Positions 1 through 5,929 of a stretch of DNA of 64,000 nucleotides are shown here, piece by piece; positions within the stretch are counted from its first letter, which is position 1, and every line of letters starts with the position of its first letter. Below the pieces are notes generated by a model, which made no database searches, was not told the origin of the DNA, and saw only the letters and a list, made by a program, of their open reading frames with translations. The translations under genes and the position numbers were made by a program. The stretch is from NCBI GenBank assembly GCA_017428215.1, contig JAFRRH010000013.1:39261-103260 (forward strand), in the 5' to 3' direction. The DNA comes from Selenomonadaceae bacterium. Its GTDB lineage: Bacteria; Bacillota; Negativicutes; Selenomonadales; Selenomonadaceae.

Positions 1-42
1 GAAATTATCCTTATTGTCGATTGTAAGCCTATATCTATCCAA
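1..42 (-). CDS. Start of an unidentified protein (partial)
   Basis: Fourteen codons run off the left edge. The start is chosen as TTG at 42-40 because a strong ribosome-binding site (GGAGGTGG on the minus strand) lies six bases upstream and no stop interrupts the frame. The visible residues begin LDRYRLTIDNKDNF. Nothing can be said about function. It lies downstream of the methyltransferase gene but is separated from it by a terminator. Confidence 0.5.
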   Translation of the reverse strand, partial: MDRYRLTIDNKDNF

Positions 43-53
43 AGACCCACCTC

Positions 54-96
54 CAAAAAAATATCCGCGAACGAAAATTTTTTGCCGCTCGCGGAC
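54..96 (-). terminator. Terminator after the methyltransferase gene
   Basis: On the minus strand an imperfect GC-rich stem (CCGCGA pairing with TCGCGG) encloses an A/T-rich loop and is followed by a T run. It ends the transcript of the 117-968 gene and its upstream operon. Confidence 0.7.
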
Positions 97-116
97 GATA
101 TTTGATTATAAAAGAT

Positions 117-968
117 TTATTTCTTAAAAGCTATATTGTTGCGATTCAATCTTACTGTCTCATCGAAGATTTCAACTAACTTTGCGGGGTAATATCTATT
201 GTAAAAATTACGGTAAATAGTTATTTCGTCATCTTCTGGCAGATAGTGCCAAGTCAACATAAGTGCCAAGAAAACGTTTTCGATATTATCGTAAGTTTGC
301 TTGCTTATTCTAAATGCGCCAATGTTAGGATACTTTCCTGTTGGTTCATAATTCAAGAATTTTTCCTCTGCTACCACTGCGCTAAACAAAAGACCAGTTG
401 CATGAGCGTCGGGTTTGTGGTACTTATTATTGAGCTGATTTAGTGCAACATCATGTAACACGACAATCGCGCTGTCTTTGAGGTAGGGTAGCATAACGAG
501 AAAGTCCAGCAGTTCACCGGGCGTATAGTGAACTGTGTCAAGGATTACAAAGTTAATGTCTCCACCAATTTTATCAATGACCTGCGGCAGATATTTTCCT
601 AAATGAAACTCATGCGTTCCGCATAAGGTTGACCGAGAGGGGGTTATTAATAAGTTATTTTCCTTAACACATTTGGGCAAATAGCCTATATCTTTTCCGT
701 TAGTCATTTTTTGAGCTAAATCAACCGAATGCATTTCGTAGGGCATATTCATATCTTCAAGAACTTGTAAAACTATCGCTGTAGTTCCACCTGCATCAAT
801 TCCGACTTCCAGAATCTTTTGAGGACGATAAACTTGCAACAAACTAGAGATAAAACTGGATTCGGAAGGCGCCATCGCAGGACCAGTTTTCCCCAAATAG
901 GGTTCCAGCTTTGACATTATTTTTTTGCGCGGCTCCTCGTTGTTGGGGATTTCGTTAATTTTAATCAT
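117..968 (-). CDS. Class I SAM-dependent methyltransferase
   Basis: 283 residues. The SAM-binding glycine-rich loop LEVGIDAGGTTAIVL follows an N-terminal stretch of about 50 residues. Two further fold markers follow: an acidic end of strand 2 (HSVDLA) and the strand 4/5 segment FVILDTVHYTPGELLDFL. This layout matches the Methyltransf_24/CmcI-like O-methyltransferases. The substrate is unknown. Its start overlaps the stop of the ACT gene by four bases, so the two are probably translationally coupled and expressed with paaK. A terminator follows directly. Fold assignment is firm; the reaction is not. Confidence 0.75.
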   Translation of the reverse strand: MIKINEIPNNEEPRKKIMSKLEPYLGKTGPAMAPSESSFISSLLQVYRPQKILEVGIDAGGTTAIVLQVLEDMNMPYEMHSVDLAQKMTNGKDIGYLPKCVKENNLLITPSRSTLCGTHEFHLGKYLPQVIDKIGGDINFVILDTVHYTPGELLDFLVMLPYLKDSAIVVLHDVALNQLNNKYHKPDAHATGLLFSAVVAEEKFLNYEPTGKYPNIGAFRISKQTYDNIENVFLALMLTWHYLPEDDEITIYRNFYNRYYPAKLVEIFDETVRLNRNNIAFKK

Positions 969-1390
969 ACGGCAGAAATTTCCTCCTGTGTTAAAGATTT
1001 TATACCTTTGCTGTTGAGTATAGCTTCGGCTTTTTTGGTGTCGTTGACGCGGAAAATCATATAGGCGCGTTCTTTGCCCGCGAAGGCGTACATGTACTCG
1101 ATATTGACATTCGCCTCGCTGAATTTTTTTAAAAGCTCGTTGAGGTCGCCCGCCTTGTCAGCAATGGCGTAGGCAAGCACCGGAGTTAAAGTCGCGACGA
1201 AATTATTTTCCTTGAGGACGTTTGTCGCCTCGAACACGTCGTTAACCAACATGCGGACAATTCCGAATTCGCTAGTTTCAGCCAAGCTCAAGGCGCGAAT
1301 ATTAACTTTGTTGACAGCGAGGACTTCAGTAAGTTTATTCAAAGTGCCAGGCTTATTCTCAAGGAAAACCGAAACTTGATTGACGCTCAT
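965..1390 (-). CDS. Tandem ACT-domain protein
   Basis: 141 residues made of two ACT repeats. The first begins VSVFLENKPGTLNKLTEVL, the classic ligand-binding ACT start. The second begins around residue 72 with the LAYAIADKAGDLNELLKKF stretch. There is no catalytic domain. Small two-ACT proteins next to phenylacetate-CoA ligase genes are thought to bind amino acids or aromatic acids and modulate the pathway, but that role is inferred here from position only. The gene starts 12 bases after the paaK stop and has a GGAGG-type ribosome-binding site. Confidence 0.85.
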   Translation of the reverse strand: MSVNQVSVFLENKPGTLNKLTEVLAVNKVNIRALSLAETSEFGIVRMLVNDVFEATNVLKENNFVATLTPVLAYAIADKAGDLNELLKKFSEANVNIEYMYAFAGKERAYMIFRVNDTKKAEAILNSKGIKSLTQEEISAV

Positions 1391-1402
1391 AGATCACACC
1401 TC

Positions 1403-2704
1403 CTAAATTTTTCTGGTGTCGATGACGCGGACAGCTTTGCCCTCACTGCGCGTAATAGATTTGGGCGCGACGAGTGTAACCTTAGCTTTAATGCCGAGCA
1501 TAGCCCGCAAGCCGTCCTCTAAAACTTTACGCCGCGCTTGAACTTCGCCGACATTATCAGTAAACATATCGGGCGTCATTTCTACTTTAACCTCAAAAGT
1601 ATCAGTGTTGTTGACGCGCCCAACGATAATTTGATAATTCGCCGCGTAGCCGTTATTCATAAGAACCGTTTCGATTTGGCTGGGGAAGACGTTAACGCCG
1701 CGAATAATCAACATGTCGTCCGAACGTCCCTTAGGCTTGGTCATACGAACATGAGTCCTGCCGCAAGAACATTTTTCGCGGGTAAGTGTGCAAATATCGC
1801 GTGTACGATAACGAATCAAAGGGAAAGCTTTTTTATCCAGAGCTGTGAAAACTAATTCGCCTTGCGTGCCCTCCGGTAAAACTTCGCCGGTATCAGGGTC
1901 GATAATTTCGGCTATAAAATGGTCTTCTTGAATGTGCATGCCGCGCTGTTCAGAACACTCAAACGCGACGCCTGGACCGCTAATCTCCGTTAAGCCGTAA
2001 ATGTCATAAGCTTTAATGCCCAAAGTTTTTTCAATATCACGGCGCATTTCTTCTGACCACGCCTCCGCGCCGAAGATACCAATTTTGAGCGGAATATCTT
2101 CGGGCTTGTAACCCATTTCCTTAAGTGTCTCGCCGATATAAGCCGCATAACTCGGCGTGCAACAGAGAATCGTCGCGCTCAAGTCCATAATAAACATAAT
2201 CTGCCGCTCAGTGTTGCCGGAACTCGTCGGAATTGTCAAGCAACCGACTTTGTGAGAGCCGCCGTCAAGACCAGGACCGCCCGTAAACAGTCCATAACCG
2301 TAAGAAACTTGGCAGACGTCCTCATTAGTGCCGCCCGCCGCCACGATTGCCCGCGCTGTGCAGTCCTCCCAAATGTCAATATCTCCTTGCGTGTAGAAGG
2401 CGACAACGCGCTTGCCCGTCGTGCCCGATGTCGATTGAATCCGCACGCAATCTTTCAGCGGAACAGCTAACAAGCCGTAAGGATACGCCGCTTTTAAATC
2501 CGCTTTGGACAGGAACGGCAACTTGTGCAAATCCGCCGCCGATTTAATGTCGTCGGGTGTAACGCCTTTTTCTTCCATTTTCTTGCGATAGTAAGGAACG
2601 TTCTCCCACACATAGCGCACCTGTTTAGGCAACAGCTCATCTTGCAACGCCTTTATCTTTTCAATTGGCGCACATTCGATTTCCTTTTGAAAATAATTTG
2701 CCAT
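1403..2704 (-). CDS. paaK: Phenylacetate-CoA ligase
   Basis: 433 residues from the chosen ATG at 2704, which has GAGG eight bases upstream; an in-frame TTG six codons earlier is less likely. It activates phenylacetate or related aryl acids to CoA thioesters with ATP. ANL-superfamily motifs are visible: the P-loop STSGTTGKR (near residue 90), the YGLTE motif and a C-terminal hinge region with RSDDMLIIRG. The length is normal for PaaK. With iorA/iorB nearby it fits arylpyruvate oxidation, in which aryl acids are made or recovered as CoA esters during aromatic amino-acid fermentation. Confidence 0.93.
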   Translation of the reverse strand: MANYFQKEIECAPIEKIKALQDELLPKQVRYVWENVPYYRKKMEEKGVTPDDIKSAADLHKLPFLSKADLKAAYPYGLLAVPLKDCVRIQSTSGTTGKRVVAFYTQGDIDIWEDCTARAIVAAGGTNEDVCQVSYGYGLFTGGPGLDGGSHKVGCLTIPTSSGNTERQIMFIMDLSATILCCTPSYAAYIGETLKEMGYKPEDIPLKIGIFGAEAWSEEMRRDIEKTLGIKAYDIYGLTEISGPGVAFECSEQRGMHIQEDHFIAEIIDPDTGEVLPEGTQGELVFTALDKKAFPLIRYRTRDICTLTREKCSCGRTHVRMTKPKGRSDDMLIIRGVNVFPSQIETVLMNNGYAANYQIIVGRVNNTDTFEVKVEMTPDMFTDNVGEVQARRKVLEDGLRAMLGIKAKVTLVAPKSITRSEGKAVRVIDTRKI

Positions 2705-2768
2705 ACATACTACCTCTTTCAAACATACTGCCGAAAATTTTTCGACGCTAATAAATTTTTCATTGACA

Positions 2769-2797
2769 AAAAAAATCCTGCCAAACAGCAGAATTAA
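2769..2797 (-). terminator. Terminator upstream of paaK
   Basis: On the minus strand TTCTGC and GCAGGA arms flank a short TGTTTG loop, followed by eight T. It insulates paaK from minus-strand transcription coming from the peptide cassettes or iorB. Confidence 0.65.
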
Positions 2798-2837
2798 AAT
2801 TTTTTTCGCACGTCACATTTTCCATTTAAAATAACTT

Positions 2838-2869
2838 AGCTTGCTAAAAATGCAGGCGAGCTGTAAAAT
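2838..2869 (+). promoter_or_regulatory. Promoter of peptide gene A with an overlapping dyad
   Basis: TTGCTA (2841-2846), 17 bases, TAAAAT (2864-2869). The start would be near 2876. An inverted repeat (AGCTTGCT/GGCGAGCT, 2838-2845 and 2855-2862) covers the -35 box and spacer and is better preserved in copy B, suggesting an operator. Confidence 0.75.
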
Positions 2870-2885
2870 ATTTTTGTCCGAATCA

Positions 2886-2910
2886 ACCTTCTGTTTGCAT
2901 GAAAGGAGGT
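2886..2910 (+). promoter_or_regulatory. Leader helix covering the ribosome-binding site of peptide A
   Basis: ACCTTCT (2886-2892) can pair with AGGAGGT (2904-2910), hiding the GGAGG seven bases before the ATG at 2917. Copy B keeps the helix with a compensating base-pair change. Confidence 0.65.
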
Positions 2911-2916
2911 GATTAC

Positions 2917-3015
2917 ATGGACGGCGTTATAGATATCGTTAAGATGCTTGTGGCGAATGTACTTTCCCACTTTGTCATCAACGGGCTCAAAAAAATTTTT
3001 AAAAACTTCAAATGA
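2917..3015 (+). CDS. Small hydrophobic peptide A, Fst-like type I toxin candidate
   Basis: 32 residues beginning MDGVIDIVKMLVANVLSHF and ending in a Lys/Phe-rich tail (KKIFKNFK). A short polar start is followed by a roughly 17-residue hydrophobic helix and a charged tail, the size and layout of Fst/Ldr-type membrane toxins of type I systems. The start is clear: GGAGG lies seven bases upstream. Related peptide B sits 424 bases away with the same length and a shared V-A-N-V core. The surrounding promoter, helix, terminator and antisense promoter match the par locus design. Toxicity is inferred, not shown. Confidence 0.7.
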   Translation: MDGVIDIVKMLVANVLSHFVINGLKKIFKNFK

Positions 3016-3040
3016 GTCTGAATGCGTCGCAGATTGACGC

Positions 3041-3084
3041 AATCCCCCATTAGGTTCCCTAAAACCTTTTGGGGGATTTTTTTT
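3041..3084. terminator. Terminator between peptide A and its antisense RNA
   Basis: ATCCCCC (3042-3048) pairs with GGGGGAT (3071-3077), with inner pairing of AGGTT and AACCT, then eight T on the plus strand. The hairpin also lies at the end of the converging minus-strand RNA, although the T run on that side is poor. Confidence 0.8.
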
Positions 3085-3128
3085 GCGTTGTCCTAGTCAG
3101 ATTACATGGACGGCTATCCGTATCTAAC
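3041..3128 (-). ncRNA. Predicted antisense RNA A (RNA II-like)
   Basis: A near-consensus minus-strand promoter (TTGCAA at 3163-3158, 17 bases, TATAAT at 3140-3135) would start a transcript near 3128 running into the shared hairpin, about 85 nt. It carries the complement of a 15-base repeat (3100-3114) identical to the translation start region of peptide A (2911-2925), so it could block that ribosome-binding site. In the Fst/par system RNA II has this orientation, size and repeat arrangement. Confidence 0.65.
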
Positions 3129-3134
3129 ATGACA

Positions 3135-3163
3135 ATTATAATCTGCGTAAAAATTTTTTGCAA
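3135..3163 (-). promoter_or_regulatory. Promoter of antisense RNA A
   Basis: Minus strand TTGCAA, exactly 17 bases, TATAAT. Copy B has the same boxes and spacing. Confidence 0.8.
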
Positions 3164-3166
3164 GAA

Positions 3167-3225
3167 TTATGCTGAAAAACTTTTCTCAAGCTCAAAAGCC
3201 CGTTGATTTGTTTCCAAAAATTTTT
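3167..3225 (-). pseudogene. Vestigial iorB 3' end
   Basis: Read on the minus strand this stretch encodes KFLETNQRAFELEKSFSA and a stop. The real iorB ends KFLEINQRAFELGKNFSA. It has no start and no upstream coding sequence, so it is a by-product of the tandem duplication and marks its boundary. Confidence 0.85.
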
Positions 3226-3259
3226 TTTCGCACGTCACGTTTTCCGTTAAAACAAACTT

Positions 3260-3291
3260 AGCTTGCCAAAAATTTAGGCAAGCTGTAAAAT
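3260..3291 (+). promoter_or_regulatory. Promoter of peptide gene B with a perfect dyad
   Basis: TTGCCA (3263-3268), 17 bases, TAAAAT (3286-3291). AGCTTGCC (3260-3267) and GGCAAGCT (3277-3284) form a perfect 8-bp inverted repeat over the -35 box and spacer. Confidence 0.75.
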
Positions 3292-3309
3292 ATTTTTGTT
3301 ATCGTCTGA

Positions 3310-3334
3310 ACCCTCTGTCTCGTGAAAGGGGGGT
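3310..3334 (+). promoter_or_regulatory. Leader helix covering the ribosome-binding site of peptide B
   Basis: ACCCTC (3310-3315) pairs with GGGGGT (3329-3334). Relative to copy A a U-A pair has become C-G, a compensating change that supports a real RNA helix. Confidence 0.65.
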
Positions 3335-3340
3335 GATTAC

Positions 3341-3439
3341 ATGGACGAGGTGCGCGGTCTTTTAAAAAGAATCGTTGCGAACGTCATTGCGCGTTTTATA
3401 TACGATTGGCTCAAACAGTTCTTTCAGGACGATGACTGA
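3341..3439 (+). CDS. Small hydrophobic peptide B, Fst-like type I toxin candidate
   Basis: 32 residues beginning MDEVRGLLKRIVANVIARF, with an aromatic patch (YDWLKQFF) and an acidic end (QDDD). Fst of plasmid pAD1 is 33 residues with a similar central helix and an acidic tail, recalled from the literature rather than searched. The start follows a six-G ribosome-binding region. The two peptides share length, core and regulatory parts but differ in tail charge, so they may no longer be interchangeable. Confidence 0.7.
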   Translation: MDEVRGLLKRIVANVIARFIYDWLKQFFQDDD

Positions 3440-3465
3440 GCTTAAAAAATGCGTTTACTTGACGC

Positions 3466-3509
3466 AATCCCCGAGTGTCTGCTACCAACAGACTTGCACG
3501 GGGATTTTT
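3466..3509. terminator. Terminator between peptide B and its antisense RNA
   Basis: ATCCCCGAGTGTCTG pairs imperfectly with CAGACTTGCACGGGGAT across a short loop, followed by five T on the plus strand. The sequence GACGCAATCCCC before it is shared with copy A. Confidence 0.75.
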
Positions 3510-3544
3510 GTCTTTTGATTACATGGACGAGTCTTTATCTTCCG
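3466..3544 (-). ncRNA. Predicted antisense RNA B (RNA II-like)
   Basis: Minus-strand promoter TTGCAA (3579-3574), 17 bases, TATAAT (3556-3551); predicted start near 3544, about 80 nt. It includes the complement of GATTACATGGACGAG (3517-3531), identical to the start region of peptide B (3335-3349) and different from that of peptide A in the last bases, so pairing would favour its own mRNA. Confidence 0.65.
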
Positions 3545-3550
3545 CGAATG

Positions 3551-3579
3551 ATTATAACTTGCGCAAAACTTTTTTGCAA
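3551..3579 (-). promoter_or_regulatory. Promoter of antisense RNA B
   Basis: TTGCAA-N17-TATAAT on the minus strand. It begins immediately after the iorB stop codon, so iorB read-through would also be antisense to the peptide mRNA. Confidence 0.8.
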
Positions 3580-3582
3580 GAA

Positions 3583-4161
3583 TTATGCCGAGAAATTTTT
3601 TCCTAGCTCGAAAGCCCGTTGATTTATCTCCAAAAATTTTTGCGGTACGTTGGCTTTTAAAGAATTTTGCCACGCCGTTTCCGATATTTTAAAGTAATGC
3701 GACAATCTGCCAAGCAGGACGATATTAACCGCCTTTTGACTACCCGCTTGTCTTGCCAACGTCAAGCAGTCCATCGCGTCGATTTTAATTCCCTTAGCGC
3801 GAATTTTTTCTACGAGGTTAGCGGGATATTCCGCCGCGCCCGTGATAACCGGCATTGGGTCAATTTGTTGAGTGTTCGTGACGATTTGCCCGCCGTCCTT
3901 AAGATAGCTCAACCAACGCGCTGTCTCCAAAATTTCAAACGAGACGATAAAATCTGCTTGCCCCTTATCCACGACGGGCGAATAAACTTTATCGCCAAAA
4001 CGAACGTAAGTTATGACGGAGCCGCCGCGCTGGCTCATGCCGTGCACTTCCGAAACTTTTACGTCAAAGCCCTCGTTTAAAAGCAAATGCCCCAAGATTT
4101 TACTGGCGAGCAACGAGCCTTGTCCGCCGACGCCAACGATTATAATATTTTTAGTCTCCAA
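3583..4161 (-). CDS. iorB: Indolepyruvate:ferredoxin oxidoreductase, beta subunit
   Basis: 192 residues, the usual size. It forms the second subunit of the oxygen-sensitive enzyme that oxidatively decarboxylates arylpyruvates to aryl-acetyl-CoA, reducing ferredoxin. The N terminus NIIIVGVGGQGSLLASKIL is the typical start of the 2-oxoacid:ferredoxin oxidoreductase gamma-type domain, followed by the conserved EVHGMSQRGGSV. The start lies three bases after the iorA stop, so the subunits are co-translated. Its last codons overlap the boundary of a tandem duplication that left a second copy of the tail at 3167-3225. Confidence 0.93.
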   Translation of the reverse strand: METKNIIIVGVGGQGSLLASKILGHLLLNEGFDVKVSEVHGMSQRGGSVITYVRFGDKVYSPVVDKGQADFIVSFEILETARWLSYLKDGGQIVTNTQQIDPMPVITGAAEYPANLVEKIRAKGIKIDAMDCLTLARQAGSQKAVNIVLLGRLSHYFKISETAWQNSLKANVPQKFLEINQRAFELGKNFSA

Positions 4162-4164
4162 AGC

Positions 4165-5895
4165 TCACGCCTCCCTTGCAAACGCTTTTTTAGGACAGAG
4201 TTGACTGCAAACCTCGCAACCGACGCATTGAGTTTGGTCAACGACTGCTTTGCCGTCCTTCATGCTGATAGCGGGGCAACCAATTTTCATGCACGACTTG
4301 CAACCAATACATTTATCTTTGTCGACGTGAAGCGGCGGTTTATGCTTAACAGTTTTAAGCAAAGCGCAAGGTCTCCGCGAAATTATAACGCTCGGTTCCT
4401 GCGCGGCAAGTTCCTCTTTAATTGCGGCGTCGCATTCCTTGAGATTGTACGGATCGACGACACGCACGCGATTAATCCCCATTGCTCGGCACAAAGATTC
4501 CAAATCAATCTTGCCTGCAGGGTCGCCTTTTATGTTTAAGCCCGTCGACGGATTTTGTTGATGTCCCGTCATGCCGGTAATTGAGTTGTCCAAAATTATT
4601 ACGGTCGAGTTCGATTGATTATAAGCGACGTTGGCTAAGCCTGTCATGCCCGAATGCATAAAAGTCGAGTCGCCGATAACCGCAACCGTTTTTGATTCAC
4701 TGTCCTTGCCGAGCATTTTATTAAAGCCGTGAGTCGCGCCGATACTCGCGCCCATGCAAAGCGTTAATTCAATCGTTGAAAGCGGCGGCACTGCTCCCAA
4801 AGTGTAACAGCCGATGTCGCCAAGCACTGTGCATTTGCGTTTCTTTAAAGAATAAAATAATCCGCGATGAGGACAGCCCGCGCACATGACAGGCGGTCGC
4901 GCAGGTATAGCGTCTTCTAACGTGACGCCCGCAGAAATTTTCTTGCCAAATTTTTCCGCGATTAAATTCTGGCTGAACTCGTCGATACGCGGCAAAAGTT
5001 CTGCGCCCTCAACTTTAATTCCCAGCGATTTTACATGAGTTTCGATTATCGGGTCAAGTTCCTCGACGACGACTAATCTTTTAACACGCGCCGCGAAATT
5101 TTTTATCAGCTCAACGGGCAACGGATTTATCATGCCAAGTTTTAAAACGCTCGCGCTTTCGCCGAAAACTTCTTTGACATATTGATAACAAGTCGACGAC
5201 GTGATAATCCCCAGCTCGTCAGTAAAAAATTCCACGCGATTAATCGGCGTCGTCTCCGCGTAATCAATTAATTTTTTTGTACGCTCTTCAACAATCGGGT
5301 GACGACGTTTAGCATTTCCAGGCATCATCACGTATTTGGCAATATTTTTCTCGTAAGTTTTGGAAAATTCTTTACGCTCGCCAGTTTCGACGACTGACTG
5401 ACTGTGCGCAACTCTTGTACACATTTTAATTAAAACAGGCGTATCGAATTCTTCGGAAATTTCGTAGGCAAGTTTAGCAAAGTTCAAAGCCTCAGCGGAA
5501 TCACTCGGCTCAAGCATGGGAACTTTGGCGGCTATTGCGTAATGGCGGCTGTCCTGCTCATTTTGCGAAGAATGCATTCCCGCATCGTCTGCCACCACGA
5601 CAACTAAGCCCGCGTTGACGCCCGTATAACTCAACGTAAACAACGGATCCGCCGCGACGTTCAAGCCAACGTGTTTTTGTCCGCAGAAAGCCCGACGACC
5701 TGCCAGCGACGCTCCAAACGCCGACTCCATTGCGACTTTCTCGTTGGGTGCCCATTCGCAATAAATATCGTCGAACTTGACAGCCTCCTCCGTTATCTCC
5801 GTTGAAGGCGTGCCCGGATAGCTCGAAACAAATTTCACGCCCGCCTCCCACAAGCCGCGGGCAAGTGCTTTGTTGCCCAACATTAGTTCTTTCAT
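4165..5895 (-). CDS. iorA: Indolepyruvate:ferredoxin oxidoreductase, alpha subunit
   Basis: 576 residues from ATG 5895, which has AGGAG eight bases upstream. The N-terminal pyrimidine-binding domain carries SSYPGTPSTEITE and DDAGMHSSQNEQDSR. A TPP-binding domain follows with the GDIGCYTLG and GDSTFMHSG motifs. The C terminus has two 4Fe-4S ferredoxin motifs, CIGCKSCMKIGCP and CVGCEVCSQLCP. It is the catalytic subunit, paired with iorB three bases downstream. The reaction serves fermentation of Trp, Phe and Tyr, and PaaK downstream handles the aryl acids. A hairpin (5912-5927) lies just before its ribosome-binding site. Confidence 0.95.
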   Translation of the reverse strand: MKELMLGNKALARGLWEAGVKFVSSYPGTPSTEITEEAVKFDDIYCEWAPNEKVAMESAFGASLAGRRAFCGQKHVGLNVAADPLFTLSYTGVNAGLVVVVADDAGMHSSQNEQDSRHYAIAAKVPMLEPSDSAEALNFAKLAYEISEEFDTPVLIKMCTRVAHSQSVVETGERKEFSKTYEKNIAKYVMMPGNAKRRHPIVEERTKKLIDYAETTPINRVEFFTDELGIITSSTCYQYVKEVFGESASVLKLGMINPLPVELIKNFAARVKRLVVVEELDPIIETHVKSLGIKVEGAELLPRIDEFSQNLIAEKFGKKISAGVTLEDAIPARPPVMCAGCPHRGLFYSLKKRKCTVLGDIGCYTLGAVPPLSTIELTLCMGASIGATHGFNKMLGKDSESKTVAVIGDSTFMHSGMTGLANVAYNQSNSTVIILDNSITGMTGHQQNPSTGLNIKGDPAGKIDLESLCRAMGINRVRVVDPYNLKECDAAIKEELAAQEPSVIISRRPCALLKTVKHKPPLHVDKDKCIGCKSCMKIGCPAISMKDGKAVVDQTQCVGCEVCSQLCPKKAFAREA

Positions 5896-5911
5896 CAAAA
5901 CATCTCCTTTA

Positions 5912-5927
5912 AGCAGTTTACACTGCT
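5912..5927. promoter_or_regulatory. Palindrome before the iorA ribosome-binding site
   Basis: AGCAGT and ACTGCT flank four bases, in the short gap between the DUF2142 gene stop and the iorA AGGAG. It could be an RNA processing or attenuation hairpin, or an operator. It has no T run and so is not a terminator. Confidence 0.4.
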
Positions 5928-5929
5928 AT

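Larger units (their letters stand above)
2801..3225. repeat. Tandem duplication, copy A (peptide cassette plus iorB tail)
   Basis: Copy A of a diverged direct repeat with a period of about 416-422 bases. In order it holds a plus-strand promoter, a 32-residue peptide gene, a terminator, a minus-strand promoter, and the last ~18 codons of iorB as a non-functional remnant at 3167-3225. Copy B (3222-3645) has the same order but ends in the real iorB. The junction lies in an A/T run at about 3220-3228. Confidence 0.85.
3222..3645. repeat. Tandem duplication, copy B
   Basis: Same order as copy A: plus-strand promoter, 32-residue peptide, terminator, minus-strand promoter, iorB 3' end. Here the iorB part belongs to the intact gene, so copy B keeps the ancestral junction. 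Confidence 0.85.

Noticed and set aside
2836..3042. 68-codon frame opposite peptide A
   Set aside because: It is antisense to the peptide gene and terminator, has no ribosome-binding site and no counterpart in copy B.
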